A DNA stretch of 64,000 nucleotides from Branchiostoma floridae (GCF_000003815.2 NW_023365803.1:90218-154217); one strand, 5' to 3'. Positions 10,930-23,737 are shown, counted from the first letter of the stretch. Notes: generated by a model from the sequence alone, not told the origin. Program-made: numbers and translations.

Positions 10930-11345
10930 GATAAGCAACTCTCCAGTTGTGGGAGAGTGCATCTTCTTATACTGTACGCAAGCCATAGAAATCTGTCGTG
11001 TTATTATATATGCATTCCTTGTTAACTTAGGTTCACGGCAATTCTAGTTTCACCGCCTCAAACCATAGTAGCATAATCTTATGTTCGGCTTGTCGGCACA
11101 TGTCAGGTTTTGTATATATGACCACTAGAGTCGGGCACGCTGACTTGTTAGGTATATGCATAGATTAGGTCACACTTCTGGTCGTATTTCACTCGTGATT
11201 TCAAGCTAAGCCAGTGTTATTATTATTCCTGTTTAGAAAGAATTGATTACATGCCTTAGAAATGCTGTAGCCAGCTCTACGACGTCAGAACTGTGAGTAC
11301 TCCACAGACTGCAATTTTAAATCATGTTACTGCATTGTTCAGCAA
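10930..11345 (+). repeat. Diverged direct duplication, copy 2
   Basis: Second copy of 10300-10700 (AATTCTAGTTTCACCGCCTC, CACTAGAGTCGGGCACGC, TAAGCCAGTGTTA, GTAGCCAGCTCTA). The divergence shows an old duplication. Confidence 0.75.
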
Positions 11346-11504
11346 TCGCCCAATTGCTTGGCTTTAGCCTGAGTATCATCCTCCGTAGTGACCGCTGGCT
11401 CACGACTATCTTGCTAACCATGGTTAGCTTGGCTTATCTCCTTGGCACGATTATAGCCCTCTCCCCCGGCACAGCAAACTCCCTTCGGGCTTGGTCTTGG
11501 TGGT

Positions 11505-11800
11505 TACTCATATTTCGAAGAATTAAAGTTCTCTTCCAAGCCCACTGCACTCAGGTCTCCTTGCCGTTACTCGGAGTGAGAGTGCAGATAATTGTGTCAG
11601 ATTTGGGCTTGTGCAAATCTAGTAATTAGCTGCACCGTGACCTCCGCCCTCACATGACTCAGTCTAGCTTCAGTCTAACACGGCTGAGAGGCGTAGATTC
11701 TAGAGTTCCATTTTTATTGCCCACCCACCCACCTCGTGGTTGCTCATATTTTGAAGAATTAAAGTTGTCTTCCAAGCCCACTCAGGTCTCCTTGTTTGTT
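11505..11800 (+). repeat. Short direct duplication (GAAGAATTAAAGTT motif)
   Basis: About 60 bp at 11505-11565 (CATATTTCGAAGAATTAAAG, CCAAGCCCACTGCACTCAGG) recurs at 11740-11795 with a small deletion. Confidence 0.75.
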
Positions 11801-11885
11801 ATTGTTGTTGTTATTGGGTGGGCCGACTACCCATTCTTTGCAGCCAGGGGCTGAATTGCCAGGAGCTTACAATAGTCGAGGGTAA

Positions 11886-12068
11886 ATCGCAAGGGTATGG
11901 AGCGAGCTGCCATTCATTCGGCGCCACTAAGGTGACCTCACTACGACTGTCGCAAGTGTCTGGAGCGAGCTGCCATTCGGCGCCACTCAGGTGACCTCAA
12001 TATGACTGTTGCATGTGTCTGGAGCGAGCTGCCATTCTGCGCCACCCTGGTGATCTCAATATGACAGT
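11886..12068 (+). repeat. 58-64-bp tandem repeat, three copies
   Basis: Three units with GGAGCGAGCTGCCATTC, GCGCCAC and GTGACCTCA/GTGATCTCA, immediately before block B. Confidence 0.9.
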
Positions 12069-14774
12069 AATTGCCCCAGGTGCGGCCAAGGTACTCGGAG
12101 TGAGAGTGTACATAATTATTACTACAATCTTTCCTATGTTTATGAGAGAAAAGAATCAATAAATTAATGCATGGCTACAATCTCACCTATGTCTTTGGAG
12201 AGAAAAGTCAAAATCAATAAAAGTACTGCATGGCTACAATCTCTGACCTATGTCTTTGGAGAGAAAAGTCAGATCAGTAACATATAATGCATGTATCTGT
12301 ATCTGTTGAGAGAAAAGTCAAAAAGAATAATACTTAAGAATAATACCGACTTTGATCAAATTTGTGTCTGTTTATTACACACACATGGACACACAGGCTG
12401 AGTCCTGCAGGCAGACATGCAAACACACACACACACAAACACTCAAATGGTACTGCAAATAAATGAAAATGAAGGTAAAGGAATGTAAACATTTTAGATT
12501 TTGCAGAATATGCACTTCCTAATTCATGTGTTAATGTTACATGGAACAATAAACACTGCACTTGTTGGTTGGCCAATCCTTATGTCGATACCTTCAAATG
12601 ACAGCCTGGTACATGTATATGCCTGGTATCAGTAACACAAACATACATGGAACTAGAATCATAAAAAAGTACCTGCCTACAAGACAAATATAACTAGCCT
12701 AACTGAATTGAAGTCTTAAAAAGGCTTTCCTTTCCTTCAGTAACTTGACTGGCCAATGTGCTTTTAATGATGGAATCTGAATTTAGAATAAACTCTCAAT
12801 CACTCACTATCCATGGTTTGATTATACTGCTGCTGGAGTCCCTGACGTATCTGATATCTAAGATTGTATTCTTAAGTTGTACATCGTGGTTAATTAAGAC
12901 TTCTATGTGGATCCAATATCTGTTGTTTATCAACAAGTGGCCCAGGATCCAATTCTGAACCTGCAGTGTCGTCCACACTGCTCACATATGAACTGGATCT
13001 GACTCTGCTCCCTGATCACTGCTGCCGCAGTTGCTTTATGTCTGCGTCAAGCCTCTTACTCAGACAACTGGCATCTCCAAGACAAAACTCATTAACTGCA
13101 GCTGGCATCTCAAACATGTTAGTTTATTAGTTTGTTGTGATACTCTTCGGTGCTTTCAAGGAGGTTTTAATTTTATCCCCCCCCCCCCCTAGTCCTTGTC
13201 AATTGCCATTGGACTTATCTTTGCTCCAGGTCTGTAACAAACATATAAAATAATACTTGATACATGTATCATCAAGGAGGTTTTATAAAGAGGAGATATA
13301 TTTTACCAACGTCCTTGATTTTACTAAAAGGCTTTTAGCAGCAGTTATGCGACAGTGAGGTGCAAATGAGGGTGGTGTCAAGTGCCTTTCAATCAGCACA
13401 TTCTTTCACCTGATTTGCATTGGTCGTAAACAGGCATACAAGCTAAGAGTTCACAAGTAGAGACTGAAATTCCCTCATGGGATTACATAGCATTCTCCTA
13501 TTGAAGTCCAATCCCTGCGTGGGCCTGTTCATGATGCAAAAATTCAAACGTTGTTATTCGTTTTGCCCGAAAATCTGACAGATAATTGGTCTTTAATCCA
13601 AACCTAACCAATATGTCATGTACATGGGACAACCTACACTGACTGGACAATACCGTGATTCTAACATTCTATGGACAGGTGAGGACACTCATATGTACTC
13701 AAGACAACATACCTCCTTACAGAACAAACACAGATTTTTAACTCATTACCTATGCATATGCATTTACACTTATATGATGACAAACCAAGGATCCTTGGAC
13801 AAACACATGAGGCCAGGCCTTTTCGGCATAGTGGGCCGATACGCTGTGAACTGGGAAAACAACGCTGTAAAAAGCCCGCTTCGCTGCAAAAAAATAAGGG
13901 AAAAAATAAAAAAATAAAACATCGTAGTAAAAATACATAAGCACACGCCAAGCACGCGCCCTCGCTGTTTCAGAAAGTTTTAAGCTCGAAGGGAGGTGTT
14001 TTATAGCACCAGTTCGCCGTACTGCTGTCTCGCAGCCCCTCCCACCGCTGCACCCGGGACCGTCCTTGTGTTCCCGCGGAAATATAAACAGAGTAGTGAG
14101 AGGTCCTTGATTAGCCGGGTGGGATCCCTCCCTAGAACAGCCAATATGTATAAGATTTCCCGCGAATCTCCTTATTTGGAAAGCTGGGATGATCGACACA
14201 GGGGCTGTTACTAGTAGTTGCATCATTCTTTATTAAGCGCGGAAAATAGAATCAATTCTTTCTGACACATTTCTAGAGCAAGAACGGGATGCGTTCCCAA
14301 ATTTCCTGATCTAACTTTTGCGTGTGCCAAATCGCGCCAAAAAAAAAGGTTAAAAGAGTAGCAAGTGTGCCTTGATGAAGATACTAGCGCTATGAATAAG
14401 CGCTTCAACTTCAGATGGCACCCTGGACAATATTATAAGTACTGTTAAGCTGAGTTAAGTTTGTTGTTTATGAGTTTTTAGTTGGCTTTGAAGCTTTGAC
14501 CTGAAATGTTGTTACGTCAAACTGCTGATGAAAAGTTAAGTGACTGCTACGATTATCGTAGATATGTCCCTAAAAACTGATAAAATAAGCCTTCTCAATA
14601 GCCTAAAATGCAAGAGCTACCGAGGGGGCTTTGCCCCCTGGGTCCCCTTTGGCGGCCCCGGACCCCTGCCCGACGCTGTGCAAAAATCCTGGCTAGAACA
14701 CTGAACAGAATCAGTAACCTGGCCTGTGTGGCTATAATAACACCTGTTGCTATGGATTCACAATTAGTAAGAGT

Positions 14775-15112
14775 ACTGCATGTCTGCAATTTCAATCAAC
14801 CTATGTTTGTGGAGAGAAAAGTATGATTCAGTAAAACTTACTGCATGGCTACAATCTCACCTAAGTTTGTGAAGAGAAATGTAGCTATCGTCCTACCTAG
14901 TCCCTTGACCTCCAGGTCGTTGGGGGGACAATGTGAGTTGGACAATGTACGAATCAGTAAAACTTACTGCATGCCTGAAATCTCACCTATGTTTGGGGAG
15001 AGAATTGTAAAATTCAGTAAAACTTACTGCATGGCTGAAATCTCACCTATGTTTGGGGAGAGAATTGTAAAATTCAGTAAAACTTACTACATGACTACCA
15101 TCAAACCTGTGT
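14775..15112 (+). repeat. 60-bp tandem repeats (block B)
   Basis: Counterpart of 2640-3105 with about two units fewer, so the unit number differs between the duplicated blocks. Confidence 0.85.
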
Positions 15113-15192
15113 CTGTTAATTACACACACAACTATGCATGAAACTGCATATGCACAACACACAGACACACTGCGCCTGAACGCTTTAAGCGT

Positions 15193-15196
<4 letters not shown>

Positions 15197-15230
<34 letters not shown>

Positions 15231-15245
15231 ACTCACACTCACACA
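15197..15245. repeat. CA microsatellite (block B)
   Basis: (AC)n followed by CACTCACACACTCACACTC; counterpart of 3193-3240. Confidence 0.95.
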
Positions 15246-15915
15246 GGAAAGTGTACAATAGGAGAAACTGCCCTTTTACAGCTTGTTCCTTGGCCTTTTG
15301 TCAGGTTTGCAGAGCCGCTTTATCGCTCACAGCTGTTTCTTTTGGTAGTCAGTTCTGCTGCAGTGGCTGTTATTCCATCTGCAATAAAAATGAAAATAAA
15401 GGTAACTAACCTACTTCTCAAGATGGTATCTGGCCATCTGCCTTTAACACAGACAGAAAACCCAAACTTCTAATCCAGCATTATGCGACATAATATAAGT
15501 TGAAAAAAAAACTCTTACTTGTTACTTTGTTATCTTATCATTCCTGAGAAATGCGACGTAGTTTCTTACCTTCATGAAGGCTATGGACAGGAGCCATAAT
15601 GGACGGTTAATTTCCCTCCAACTTTGACAGCTTCTTAAAACTCCAGCCAGGCCAGGAGTAACTCACCAACCACTTGTATGCATTGCAGCAACTGTGAATT
15701 TATACACATAGCATTCATCAATTTGTCATGGTCAACTTATTGTTAATGTCTATTTCAGTCTCAATGTAATATGTGCCTTTAGTAGCTTTACATTTCTACC
15801 ATGCAAAAACTTGGGTCATATAAAATTGAACCTGTTATCTCATCGTCTTCTCCCCATTATTCCTCATTATTGTTAAAAATCATTTAAAAATCATTTAAAT
15901 CTATCTGCTGAATCA

Positions 15916-16917
15916 CCACTCAACAAGGCCTACCCTAGTAATAAAATTCTCCCTAGATAATTTGTAGGCAGATAAGGGAGTGCATATAGTACTATAGAGA
16001 ACCATATATACTTGATATAGAGAGAGAACCGTAAATACATTTAAGTTTGCGGGATTTAATTTCACAGTAGCAGTAAAAAGGGACTGTTACAGTGGTTTTA
16101 ATTTCGCGATAGCACCATGCACTGTAGTCTTACTGTCAAGGAAAACATGTTTGCGGGAGTTTTACGTTCGCGGTGAAGTGGCCGTGAAACCGCGAACATA
16201 AAGCAATCACGAACATTTCTGCAGTTACAGTAGATAATGCTTGGACAGGTTTGATGGGAAAGTACTTATCAAGAGGGGGGAAAGCAAATACCCACGTTTT
16301 ACCTGTTTACTAAACACTCTTGGTTGGCTAAACTCCTTCTCCAGCTTTATATGCCAGGTACACTACTACCTTATCATGCCACCATAGGATCTGCTTGGAG
16401 ATTAGCCAAAACATTGAACCTGTTATCTCCTTTTTTTGTGTTGCTACTGGTAGATGAGACAAGACTAGGCTACCTGTTTATATCTATCTGCTTTATCAAA
16501 GTTCATGGTTATGGGGAAAATTCACCACTTCACAAGGTCTACCCTGGTAATGGATAATTAGTAGGCAGATACTCCTTGGTAAGGGAGTGCATATAGAACT
16601 GTAGCAACAGGAGAATCATATATGAATTATAAGTTATAACTCACTCAAATTTACAAATTTGATTTAAAACTGTCTTGATCTTCAAAATCAATGCATGCAA
16701 CTATCACCTCCTCAGGTGAACTTTTAGCTGATCTGACAGAGTTGTGACTTTTCATTTCTTGTGAATACTACTATCACTTAGAAGTGGCCATAACTTGTTC
16801 AGATAAACTTCAAATCTTAGATTCTACATATTCGGTTGAAGATTCTCAAACTAAGGAGGTTTAAAAAATCCTTTTTTAACAAACATAATCTGTACACTGT
16901 GGGTGGTCTTTCTAGTT
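15916..16917. repeat. Segmental duplication: right half of the target unit (partner of block C)
   Basis: This stretch matches 62993-64000 in direct orientation at about 98% by eye, with small indels (for example GTTACAGTGG here against a few extra bases near 63165). It is contiguous with block B, so B plus this stretch is the intact unit of which A (left) and C (right) are the two halves. A 77-codon open frame at 16324-16557 is present in both copies but has no recognisable domain. Confidence 0.95.
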
Positions 16918-18950
16918 GAAAGGTAACGTTATATCAGATGCATGGTCTCCCGTGACTTGTTTCCTGGGCACTGTTTCTTGGAAAAAAAATATCCCTAAAC
17001 AACAACAGTCAAACTTACAAATCAGTGATCCCAACCCACAGCCTGTTTTTATAGAATTTTCTCCACATGACCGGCAGATCTCAGATTAGTATCTTGTCAG
17101 CCATGCCAGAGCCGAGCAGCTGGACTCAGTCTCTACCATGCTCCATATTTTGGTCGCTGGGAAAACCGTAGAAATGAAACGAATAGATACGAAATCTAGG
17201 AGTAACCCGGCCAGAGAAATACAGCAGGCTAGGGAACAGAGCACGATACACGGACAGAAGGTGAAGGTTTGGCGCGTGTTTACACTGAGATGAGAGTAAC
17301 GTTAACCTATTCCGATGACATCTTCAATTATTTAAACTGAATAATTATGAAACTTTCAGAAGTTTTGAAGAGCCTATTTTTTACATTTGTATGTAACGGT
17401 AACGCCAGGTTGATTCAACCTAACCTGCATACGCTTTTCTTGCTGAAGTTCCTATAAGTGTGTTATTTACACAGATCAGGCAAAAACAGTAAAAGGTGCT
17501 AGGTGCGAACAAGCATGCAGCCAAGATGGCGGGCCCCGCACCCACTCGTCCGTTTTGTGACTTGTCAATAACTTGTTGCTTAGACCAGCAGCATCCGTGG
17601 ACGAAATGTCCATGCCGTCAGGAGGAAAGAACTATAGGACGAATGGACTATTGGACGAAAAGCCTATTAACCGATTTGACTGATATCAAGGTCTAATCAA
17701 GTAGACTGCGGCGTTAACGTTATATCATACGCTAATCTTGTGAGTATCAAAATCATGTCCAAGATGAAATCATCCAGAATGAAATCTCAAACTTGCTGGA
17801 AACAATTCCAGTACCTAATAATCATGTTATGGCCACCATACACATGTAACAGTGGGGTTCAAGTACCACCAAAACGATCATGCGGCTGCCAAATGGCTGT
17901 CAACTTTTACCGTAGTATGACGTATACATGCTTGCACATCGCCCCACAGTTTAAAGTTCTATTTCTATGTCCAAGTCGTCCTGGAGCCGTGTAGCTGAGA
18001 TTTCGGGAAGAAAAACATCACCTACCTGTAACCAGCAGATGAGTACTGTGTGCCGCGGAGCTAAAATGCAGCTTGAGTGGACATCAGCGCCCAAACTGCA
18101 TGCCGCGTCTCACAGTGTGGCCGCGTCTTGTGAAGACATGCTCCTTTGTGATAATAATCTCCCGCGCGCCGCCCCAGTGGCGGGTCGCGGAAAACGGTTA
18201 ATTCACACCTCAGTACTTGGCCCTGCCTGGGTTTACGGAAAAGCCAAGGCCCAGCAGGCTGGCCTGTCGTGGACTAGCCAGGCTTCCCTGGTAACCTGCT
18301 TTCCAAACCCCAGCCCGATCTCAAGTATCTATCGTGCAGGGCGAAAGATGTCAAAGATATTTTTCAGGTTGGGGCCCTATGGTATCCAGGCTAACTTCCC
18401 TGGTGCTGCGCGGGTGTGTGTTTCGGGCTCCGAATGTTTTTTAAAGCTAAAACTAGGTAACTGACAAGTCCAGCTCAGGGGGCAATATGGGGATGTACTG
18501 TCATATTATCCAAGCAAAGGTTGGGTCGCAGGATACTAGTATCATGATGGCCGGGATTTTTACCTGCTCATTCCAAGGGAAGGTATCACTAGTAACGAAG
18601 CCCAAACCTGTCGTGCACAGCCGAATGTTTTTAACATGCTCCACGCGGTTTGCTGGTGTTCGGTTGATGTTCAGTAGTCAAATTCACTTGATTAACCACT
18701 GCTTACTTAAATATTCGCAGCTAGTTTCCAACCTTCTCATGACTCACTACAAGGCCGTTACAAATCTCTGCTTACTCCTTCCTGAGCAAAATGACTACTG
18801 CTATCCTCTACCAGGCTCCGCTGATCGGTGGTCTAATTGTACTCTCCGAGCAGAGGTTAGGCTCCGGATGTTCTTTTAGTCGTTTTATTGGGCTTTCTAT
18901 CTGGTATTGTATCTTGCATTGTCAAAACCAAATCGCAGCTATAGGTTATG
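16918..18950. other. Stretch without a recognised gene
   Basis: Several open frames of 60-165 codons occur (17496, 17967 and 18487, plus strand), in a fairly GC-rich stretch around 18000-18450. None shows a recognisable domain or a convincing splice-phase chain. The longest (17967-18464, 165 codons) is of low complexity and is not called as a gene. Confidence 0.5.
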
Positions 18951-18960
18951 ACATGTCTTA

Positions 18961-19010
18961 CTGTCTATTGTGTAACCGAACCCTTAGGGATTCGGTTACA
19001 CAATAGACAG
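18961..19010. repeat. 50-bp near-perfect palindrome
   Basis: Arms CTGTCTATTGTGTAACCGAA (18961-18980) and its exact reverse complement (18991-19010) surround CCCTTAGGGA, whose CCC and GGG can extend the stem. No transcription unit or terminator function can be assigned. Confidence 0.95.
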
Positions 19011-19611
19011 ATGTACCTTCACGGAACGTACTACGGTAGAGGTGCCCCCACGGAACCTAAAGGGGACGCAAGCGAACCTTAAGGTGCCGGTTACAAACGC
19101 GACGATTTTTTTGTTTTAGCAAGATGTCCCAATAGTGCATGCCCCATAGTGTCCCACAGTGCCATCAATATTAGGAAGTTTATTTTTTGCGTATTTTTCA
19201 CTAAATATCAAAAGTGAATATTTTTGTCACTGAAAATGTATTTTGGATGTTATTTCTGATCATTTTACGGCGGTTTTGAGTCAGTTACACCACTGCAATT
19301 TCAAGTCAAATTTAAATTGTACCCTTATTCAGAATAACTTAGAAATATATTTTAATTCATTTCATGGTAGTATGTTAGTACTAGTTTTCCATAATTGAAA
19401 TCACCAAATACGTAACTGGTTTATCGATTCATAGGCCTATACAGATGTGAAGAAAGAAATCATCTTACAACGCTGAAAAAATATTTTGGATGAGAACGAT
19501 TGCTTTTAAGTTTGCGTTAGTTACAAGCAATGTAATCATCACTGTTAGCTGCCGCCGATAGAACATCAAACTAACCTATTCTTTGCCATGTTTTTTCCTT
19601 ACTTTTTACAA
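19011..19611. other. Stretch without a recognised feature
   Basis: AT-rich sequence after the palindrome. GGTACC-type motifs near 19015-19090 include several ACGGAAC/GGAACC repeats, but no gene or transposon ends are seen. Confidence 0.5.
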
Positions 19612-19920
19612 ATATAATTGATATGTTTATTGCAAGTTCTTGCCCGAGGGCTAATTGCAGGTGCAAACAACATGTAAAATAAGGAAAATACAAAGGTGCT
19701 AGGAACTACATTCTATGACTATGCTATGCTAGTGTCATTATACTGGTTTTGTTGGGTTAGACTTCTTCTCTTTAGGCAGTGGAAGACGAATTTACCCACT
19801 TCTTTTATAATGTGTGGGTTCTTTGATTTTAATAGTAGGATTGATTTTTCATTGTCAGGAATAGTTGGAAAGTAAGCGTGTATTTTGGATACACTCATAA
19901 ATAGTTGGTTTCTTATATCA
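19612..19920 (-). mobile_element. LINE 3'-end fragment
   Basis: The minus strand reads CACTGCCTAAAGAGAAGAAG and ends in TGCAATTAGCCCTCGGGCAA with an AATAAA-like signal. It matches the 3' end of the better LINE copy at 30868-31336, so it is a 5'-truncated copy. No coding frame survives. Confidence 0.55.
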
Positions 19921-20456
19921 TCATACTAATAGACTTAGTAAATGCAACAGTACCGCACGTCAGTGGGAGTGCAAGAGAAAACTGGCGAAAATAACACAAC
20001 CGTACCGCATTGAACGAGCCCCGCAGTGACGAACTTGAGCGTGACCCAAGTAGAGTGGGATATACCACTATCCACTTCATCCTGGACTGAACATGTACGA
20101 GGGGTGATCACAATCATTTGTATTTGGGTACACATTCATGAAAGACTTTATGAGCATAACGGAACATAGTAACGACAGATTTCCGAATCCCATGATACTT
20201 AGCCTGCAGGTAACTCTATCGGAGATGTACATATTGAAGTGTAAATTATGCAAAGTTGAACTTAATTTGCATACTTCTATATATACAGTGTTTTGCATTT
20301 TAAGACTCAAAATAGTCACAGGTGGAAGATTAGGAGATCCCAATTTTGCAAGTAACTCCCTGTGATTCAAACATTCTCCGTAATAGAGACTTATTCAAAA
20401 CATCTGTTGCCTGCGTAGCTAGCGATAAAGAGGATAGTGTCTCTGTAAATTACTTA

Positions 20457-20700
20457 TTACCTCCGTGAAAAATGGAGGTATAGTTTTTGGTGTGACTGTC
20501 TGTGTGTCTATTTGTGTATCCGGATATTTGCGTTCACCATAGCTTTAGAACCTATGTTTTGTGTAGTTTTGTCACCAAATATGAAACAACTCATCCAGAG
20601 GTTATCTTGTTCATCAACAGTCAGAGAGACAAACAAACACACACATTCACAATGTCAACGCTGACGAAAATATAAAATCCTTGACACTTTATAAAGGAAA
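20457..20700. repeat. MITE-like repeat start (ACCTCCGTGAAAAATGGAGG)
   Basis: The palindromic start ACCTCC-GTGAAAAAT-GGAGGT, followed by GTGTGACTGTCTGTGTGTC, is of a kind seen at ends of short inverted-repeat transposons. The other end was not located, so the extent is approximate. Confidence 0.3.
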
Positions 20701-20869
20701 ATGTATGATACTTATATCAGTACGCTCGCAGTCGAGAGACAACTTTTGTGCGCTGAATTCGAAATAAGTTGGTGCTTGCAATTAACATGTCTAGGATGAT
20801 ATGTCCTTCATAAGTTTAATAGAAACATCGGGTTGACACCACAAACTAAAGCTACAGGAAAAATCCGCC

Positions 20870-21166
20870 ATACATACTGTTTACGCGCCAAAACGTGGGC
20901 AATCTTTTGGGATTCGTCAGTGTTAAGTACCGTCTCCTTACGAACTCGTACCGCCTTGTAGGGAATCCGACGGATTTTGGAGCACGCAGACACGCCTTAG
21001 AACTTTACCTTCAGGCAAAACTTTCACATTGTGCGACTTGCGCGCCGTGCGAGTGACGTGCGTTGACGTACTCCACCCCTGCTCTTGTCAGTCGTTTTCA
21101 GAGATACGTGGCGGACGTGGCCTCCCCCAACGTACGGACAAACCGCACGTACGGCGGGTTGTGCCC
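20870..21166 (-). mobile_element. MITE, GGGCACAACCCGCCGTACG family, copy 1
   Basis: Inverted relative to 23726-24048. Shared segments include GAGCACGCAGACACGCC, TAAGTACCGTCTCC, ACGTGGCGGAC and GTACGGCGGGTTGTGCCC at its right end. The left terminus is eroded. Confidence 0.7.
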
Positions 21167-21239
21167 TTAACTTAAAGTAACTGACCAAATCGGCCAGAGA
21201 GTAGAGTTTACCGGATTGGTTTGGCTAACACCAGGAGTG

Positions 21240-21410
21240 TTTGGTTGCTTGGTTGTTTGTTTGGGCCGACTTCTCTCCGGCTTCGCAGCCAGTGGTTGAA
21301 TAAGTGAATTTCGAGGAGCTTACAATAGGAGGGGAAGGGATCTCCATAAAAACTGGCCTACATAACGTTCTACCGTGAGGGACGTTCCTGAAGCTCAAGT
21401 AACCATTCAT
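21240..21410 (+). repeat. Dispersed repeat (GGGCCGACTTC ... AGGAGCTTACAATAG)
   Basis: Shares the order GGCCGACT, GCAGCCAG, GGTTGAAT/GGCTGAAT and AGGAGCTTACAATAG with 11815-11875. Family not identified. Confidence 0.45.
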
Positions 21411-21921
21411 TTCACCTTTAAGTTAACTTTAATAGTATAACCAGAAAATTGTCAGTTCCCATGGGAGAAATTCTAACCAACAACTTTTTGTTACTCTCAA
21501 AAACGCACTACTAGTTAGGACACTCAGCGTTACAATTTTTAAGACATGTTACAGGAAAAGTTTTCTATCTAGTTTAAACGGATTATAATAAATGCGACAT
21601 TACAGGCAGATCCCCGGGCGGAGTATAGCGTAGAGTAGAGTATTGAACGGTTCCATAAAGATTATGCGACGTAAGATTGCAACAAACATGTTTTGTAAGA
21701 CCTGACTGGTTGCTCACATCGAGGTTCACCATTGCTTTTTCGTTAGGTGTGATAGGTTATTTTAACGTGCTGAAGTTTATTATTATAAGGATATGATTGA
21801 TGGATGACATTCTAGAGGACGTCCCTAGCCTTTTTTTTACCTGTCAGTGAGTAAAGAAATATATGTAACGTACACGTCCAATGGCGAAGTTTGGGTGTCT
21901 GATAGATAATCTGACAACAAT

Positions 21922-22812
21922 ATGTACGTTGCTTGTCGCTTGGGCTTCAAGGCTTCAAGGTGGCAACTCAAATTTCACCCGGATAGATGCACCGTAATCA
22001 GAATTGGCGGGGGACACCCAAACTTCTCATACAAAATGAAAGACGAAGCAAATCCCTTGCCTCTGTCTCTAGAATTCACGGAGGAAGAGAAAGACCTCGG
22101 AATTATTGTAGACAAGGACCTGGGTTTTAACAAACACATCCTAACCATAACAAAGAGGGCAAATCAGATAATGGGACTGGTATGGAGAACATTTGAGTTT
22201 ATGGATAAATGTATGTTTCTAACCCTGTACAAGTCTATCATCCGTCCTCATCTAGAGTATGGAGCAAGTGTATGGTCCCCTCACCTATGGTCATTGGCAA
22301 TAGAAATTGAGAAAGTGCAAAAAAGGGCAACCAAAAGAGTACCGGGTCTGACGGATCTACCCTACCCTGATAGACTTAGGAGTCTTCACCTCCCCACATT
22401 GGTATATAGAAGACTAGGAGGAGATTTAATAAACACCTTCAAATACACGAAAGGACTATACGACACTCCATGTTTAGTCCACATGTCTGTAGAAACAGAA
22501 CAAGAGGTCAACAATTGAAATTAAAAAGATCCTTGGCGAAAACAAACACACGGCTATACTCCTATACAAATCGGGTCGTCAGCTGGTGGAACAATCTCCC
22601 AGAGGAAGTAGTGATGGCACCAACTGTGAACGGTTTTAAAGCAAGATTTGACAAACATATGAAAGACCATCCTGTCGTATACAACTACAGGGCACTGGAC
22701 CATCCCTTAAGTCCGTCAATGTCAGTATCCTGAGTATCCTGAATTGATGAGCAGGCCAAACTGGAGTGGATACTCCTACCGGACTGAAAACTCTACTCTA
22801 CTCTACTTGTCC
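21922..22812 (+). pseudogene. CR1-like non-LTR retrotransposon 3' fragment (reverse transcriptase C-terminus)
   Basis: The frame from 21922 (198 codons) carries late-RT motifs of CR1/Jockey-type LINEs: WQLKFHPDRC, EEKDLGIIVDKDL, LYKSIIRPHLEYGASVWSP and IEKVQKRATKRV. A shift near 22470-22490 moves the protein to another frame that continues NRTRGQQLKLKRS, SWWNNLPEEVV and NGFKARFDKH, the usual C-terminal end. The catalytic part with YADD is absent, so the copy is 5'-truncated and frameshifted. The 3' end has a short CTCTA repeat (22785-22808), a typical LINE tail. CR1-like elements are known in amphioxus. Confidence 0.85.
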
Positions 22813-23640
22813 AACCCTTGTTAAAACAGGAAAAGTCGGAGGTAGAAACCTGTGAATTACTGTCTGTTATCTTTTCTGCCTCGTGATAGGACGCTTAATT
22901 TTTTTATGTTTGATTTTCTAGTTGGTGATGGCAATCATAAAGAAGGGCATAGTACAGTACGGAAAACCGAGATTGATATCTATCATTGTTTTGGTATTTA
23001 TACGTAGATATCGTAAAAGATGATTGGCATAATGAGATGGTAATCAAATTATGCGAATCATAACCTACTTTAGCAACGCAACCGTGACCGCCAAAAATTG
23101 GTATCCCCGCAGGACCAAGTGCCTGCCCATAGCGACCGCGTCGTTTTCAACCTTTAGGTTTTCATCAATTTTTTATGTTAACAAGCGCGATTTTGTGCCG
23201 AAATCGGCTAGTTTGCGTCGGATTTTGAGTGCCATTTTGATGTTATGTTTAGATTCTTTAGAATAAAGACGGCGGCGGTCAATTGGTTGGTCAATGTGAA
23301 AGTCTCTTGTAATACTGTATGGGAGTAAATTTCGTTGTAAGATCATCTGAATTCAGTTGTTACCAAAGTCATTCTTTAAATCTTTATCATTATAACACTG
23401 GTCCATATAACGATCGTAGACGCAGGAATGCTACATGTACAGCACGTTCGTCATTGTATGGTAGAAATATTTATAGCAAGTAACTTTATATCTTTTTTTA
23501 TTGTAGAGTAGGTAGGTAGGAACGCCCTGTTACAATTTGTTCCAATTTCTGTTCATTTACTAAAATTCACCAGGCGTACTTACGTTTTTGCGTGCGTGTG
23601 CGTGTTCTATACACCTAGCTTACTCACTTCTTTGCGTGCG
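22813..23640. other. Stretch without a recognised gene
   Basis: AT-rich sequence with no supported coding region. A 71-codon frame at 23051-23266 has no recognisable domain. Confidence 0.5.
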
Positions 23641-23666
23641 TGTGCTTGCCATTTGCCATTAACCAT

Positions 23667-23737
23667 TCCATTTACACTTAAGCCTGGGGCACAACCCCCA
23701 TTTAGATCCATTTACACTTAAGCCTGGGGCACAACCC
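23667..23737 (+). repeat. Exact short tandem duplication, 40-bp period
   Basis: TCCATTTACACTTAAGCCTG followed by GGGCACAACCC occurs at 23667 and again at 23707, overlapping the left end of the MITE at 23726. Confidence 0.9.

Larger units (their letters stand above)
12135..15923. repeat. Segmental duplication block B, uninterrupted copy
   Basis: Direct duplicate of 1-3912. Unlike block A it reads without a break through CCACTCAA (15916-15923) into CAAGGCC and onward, so it keeps the pre-insertion state of the site interrupted at 3912. It supplies the sequence missing from the 299-N gap of block A. No gene is recognised in it; the longest open frames are repeat-derived and shared by both copies. 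Confidence 0.95.

Noticed and set aside
16324-16557. 77-codon frame conserved at 63407-63640
   Set aside because: Its conservation is explained by the segmental duplication that includes non-coding flanks; no domain is visible.
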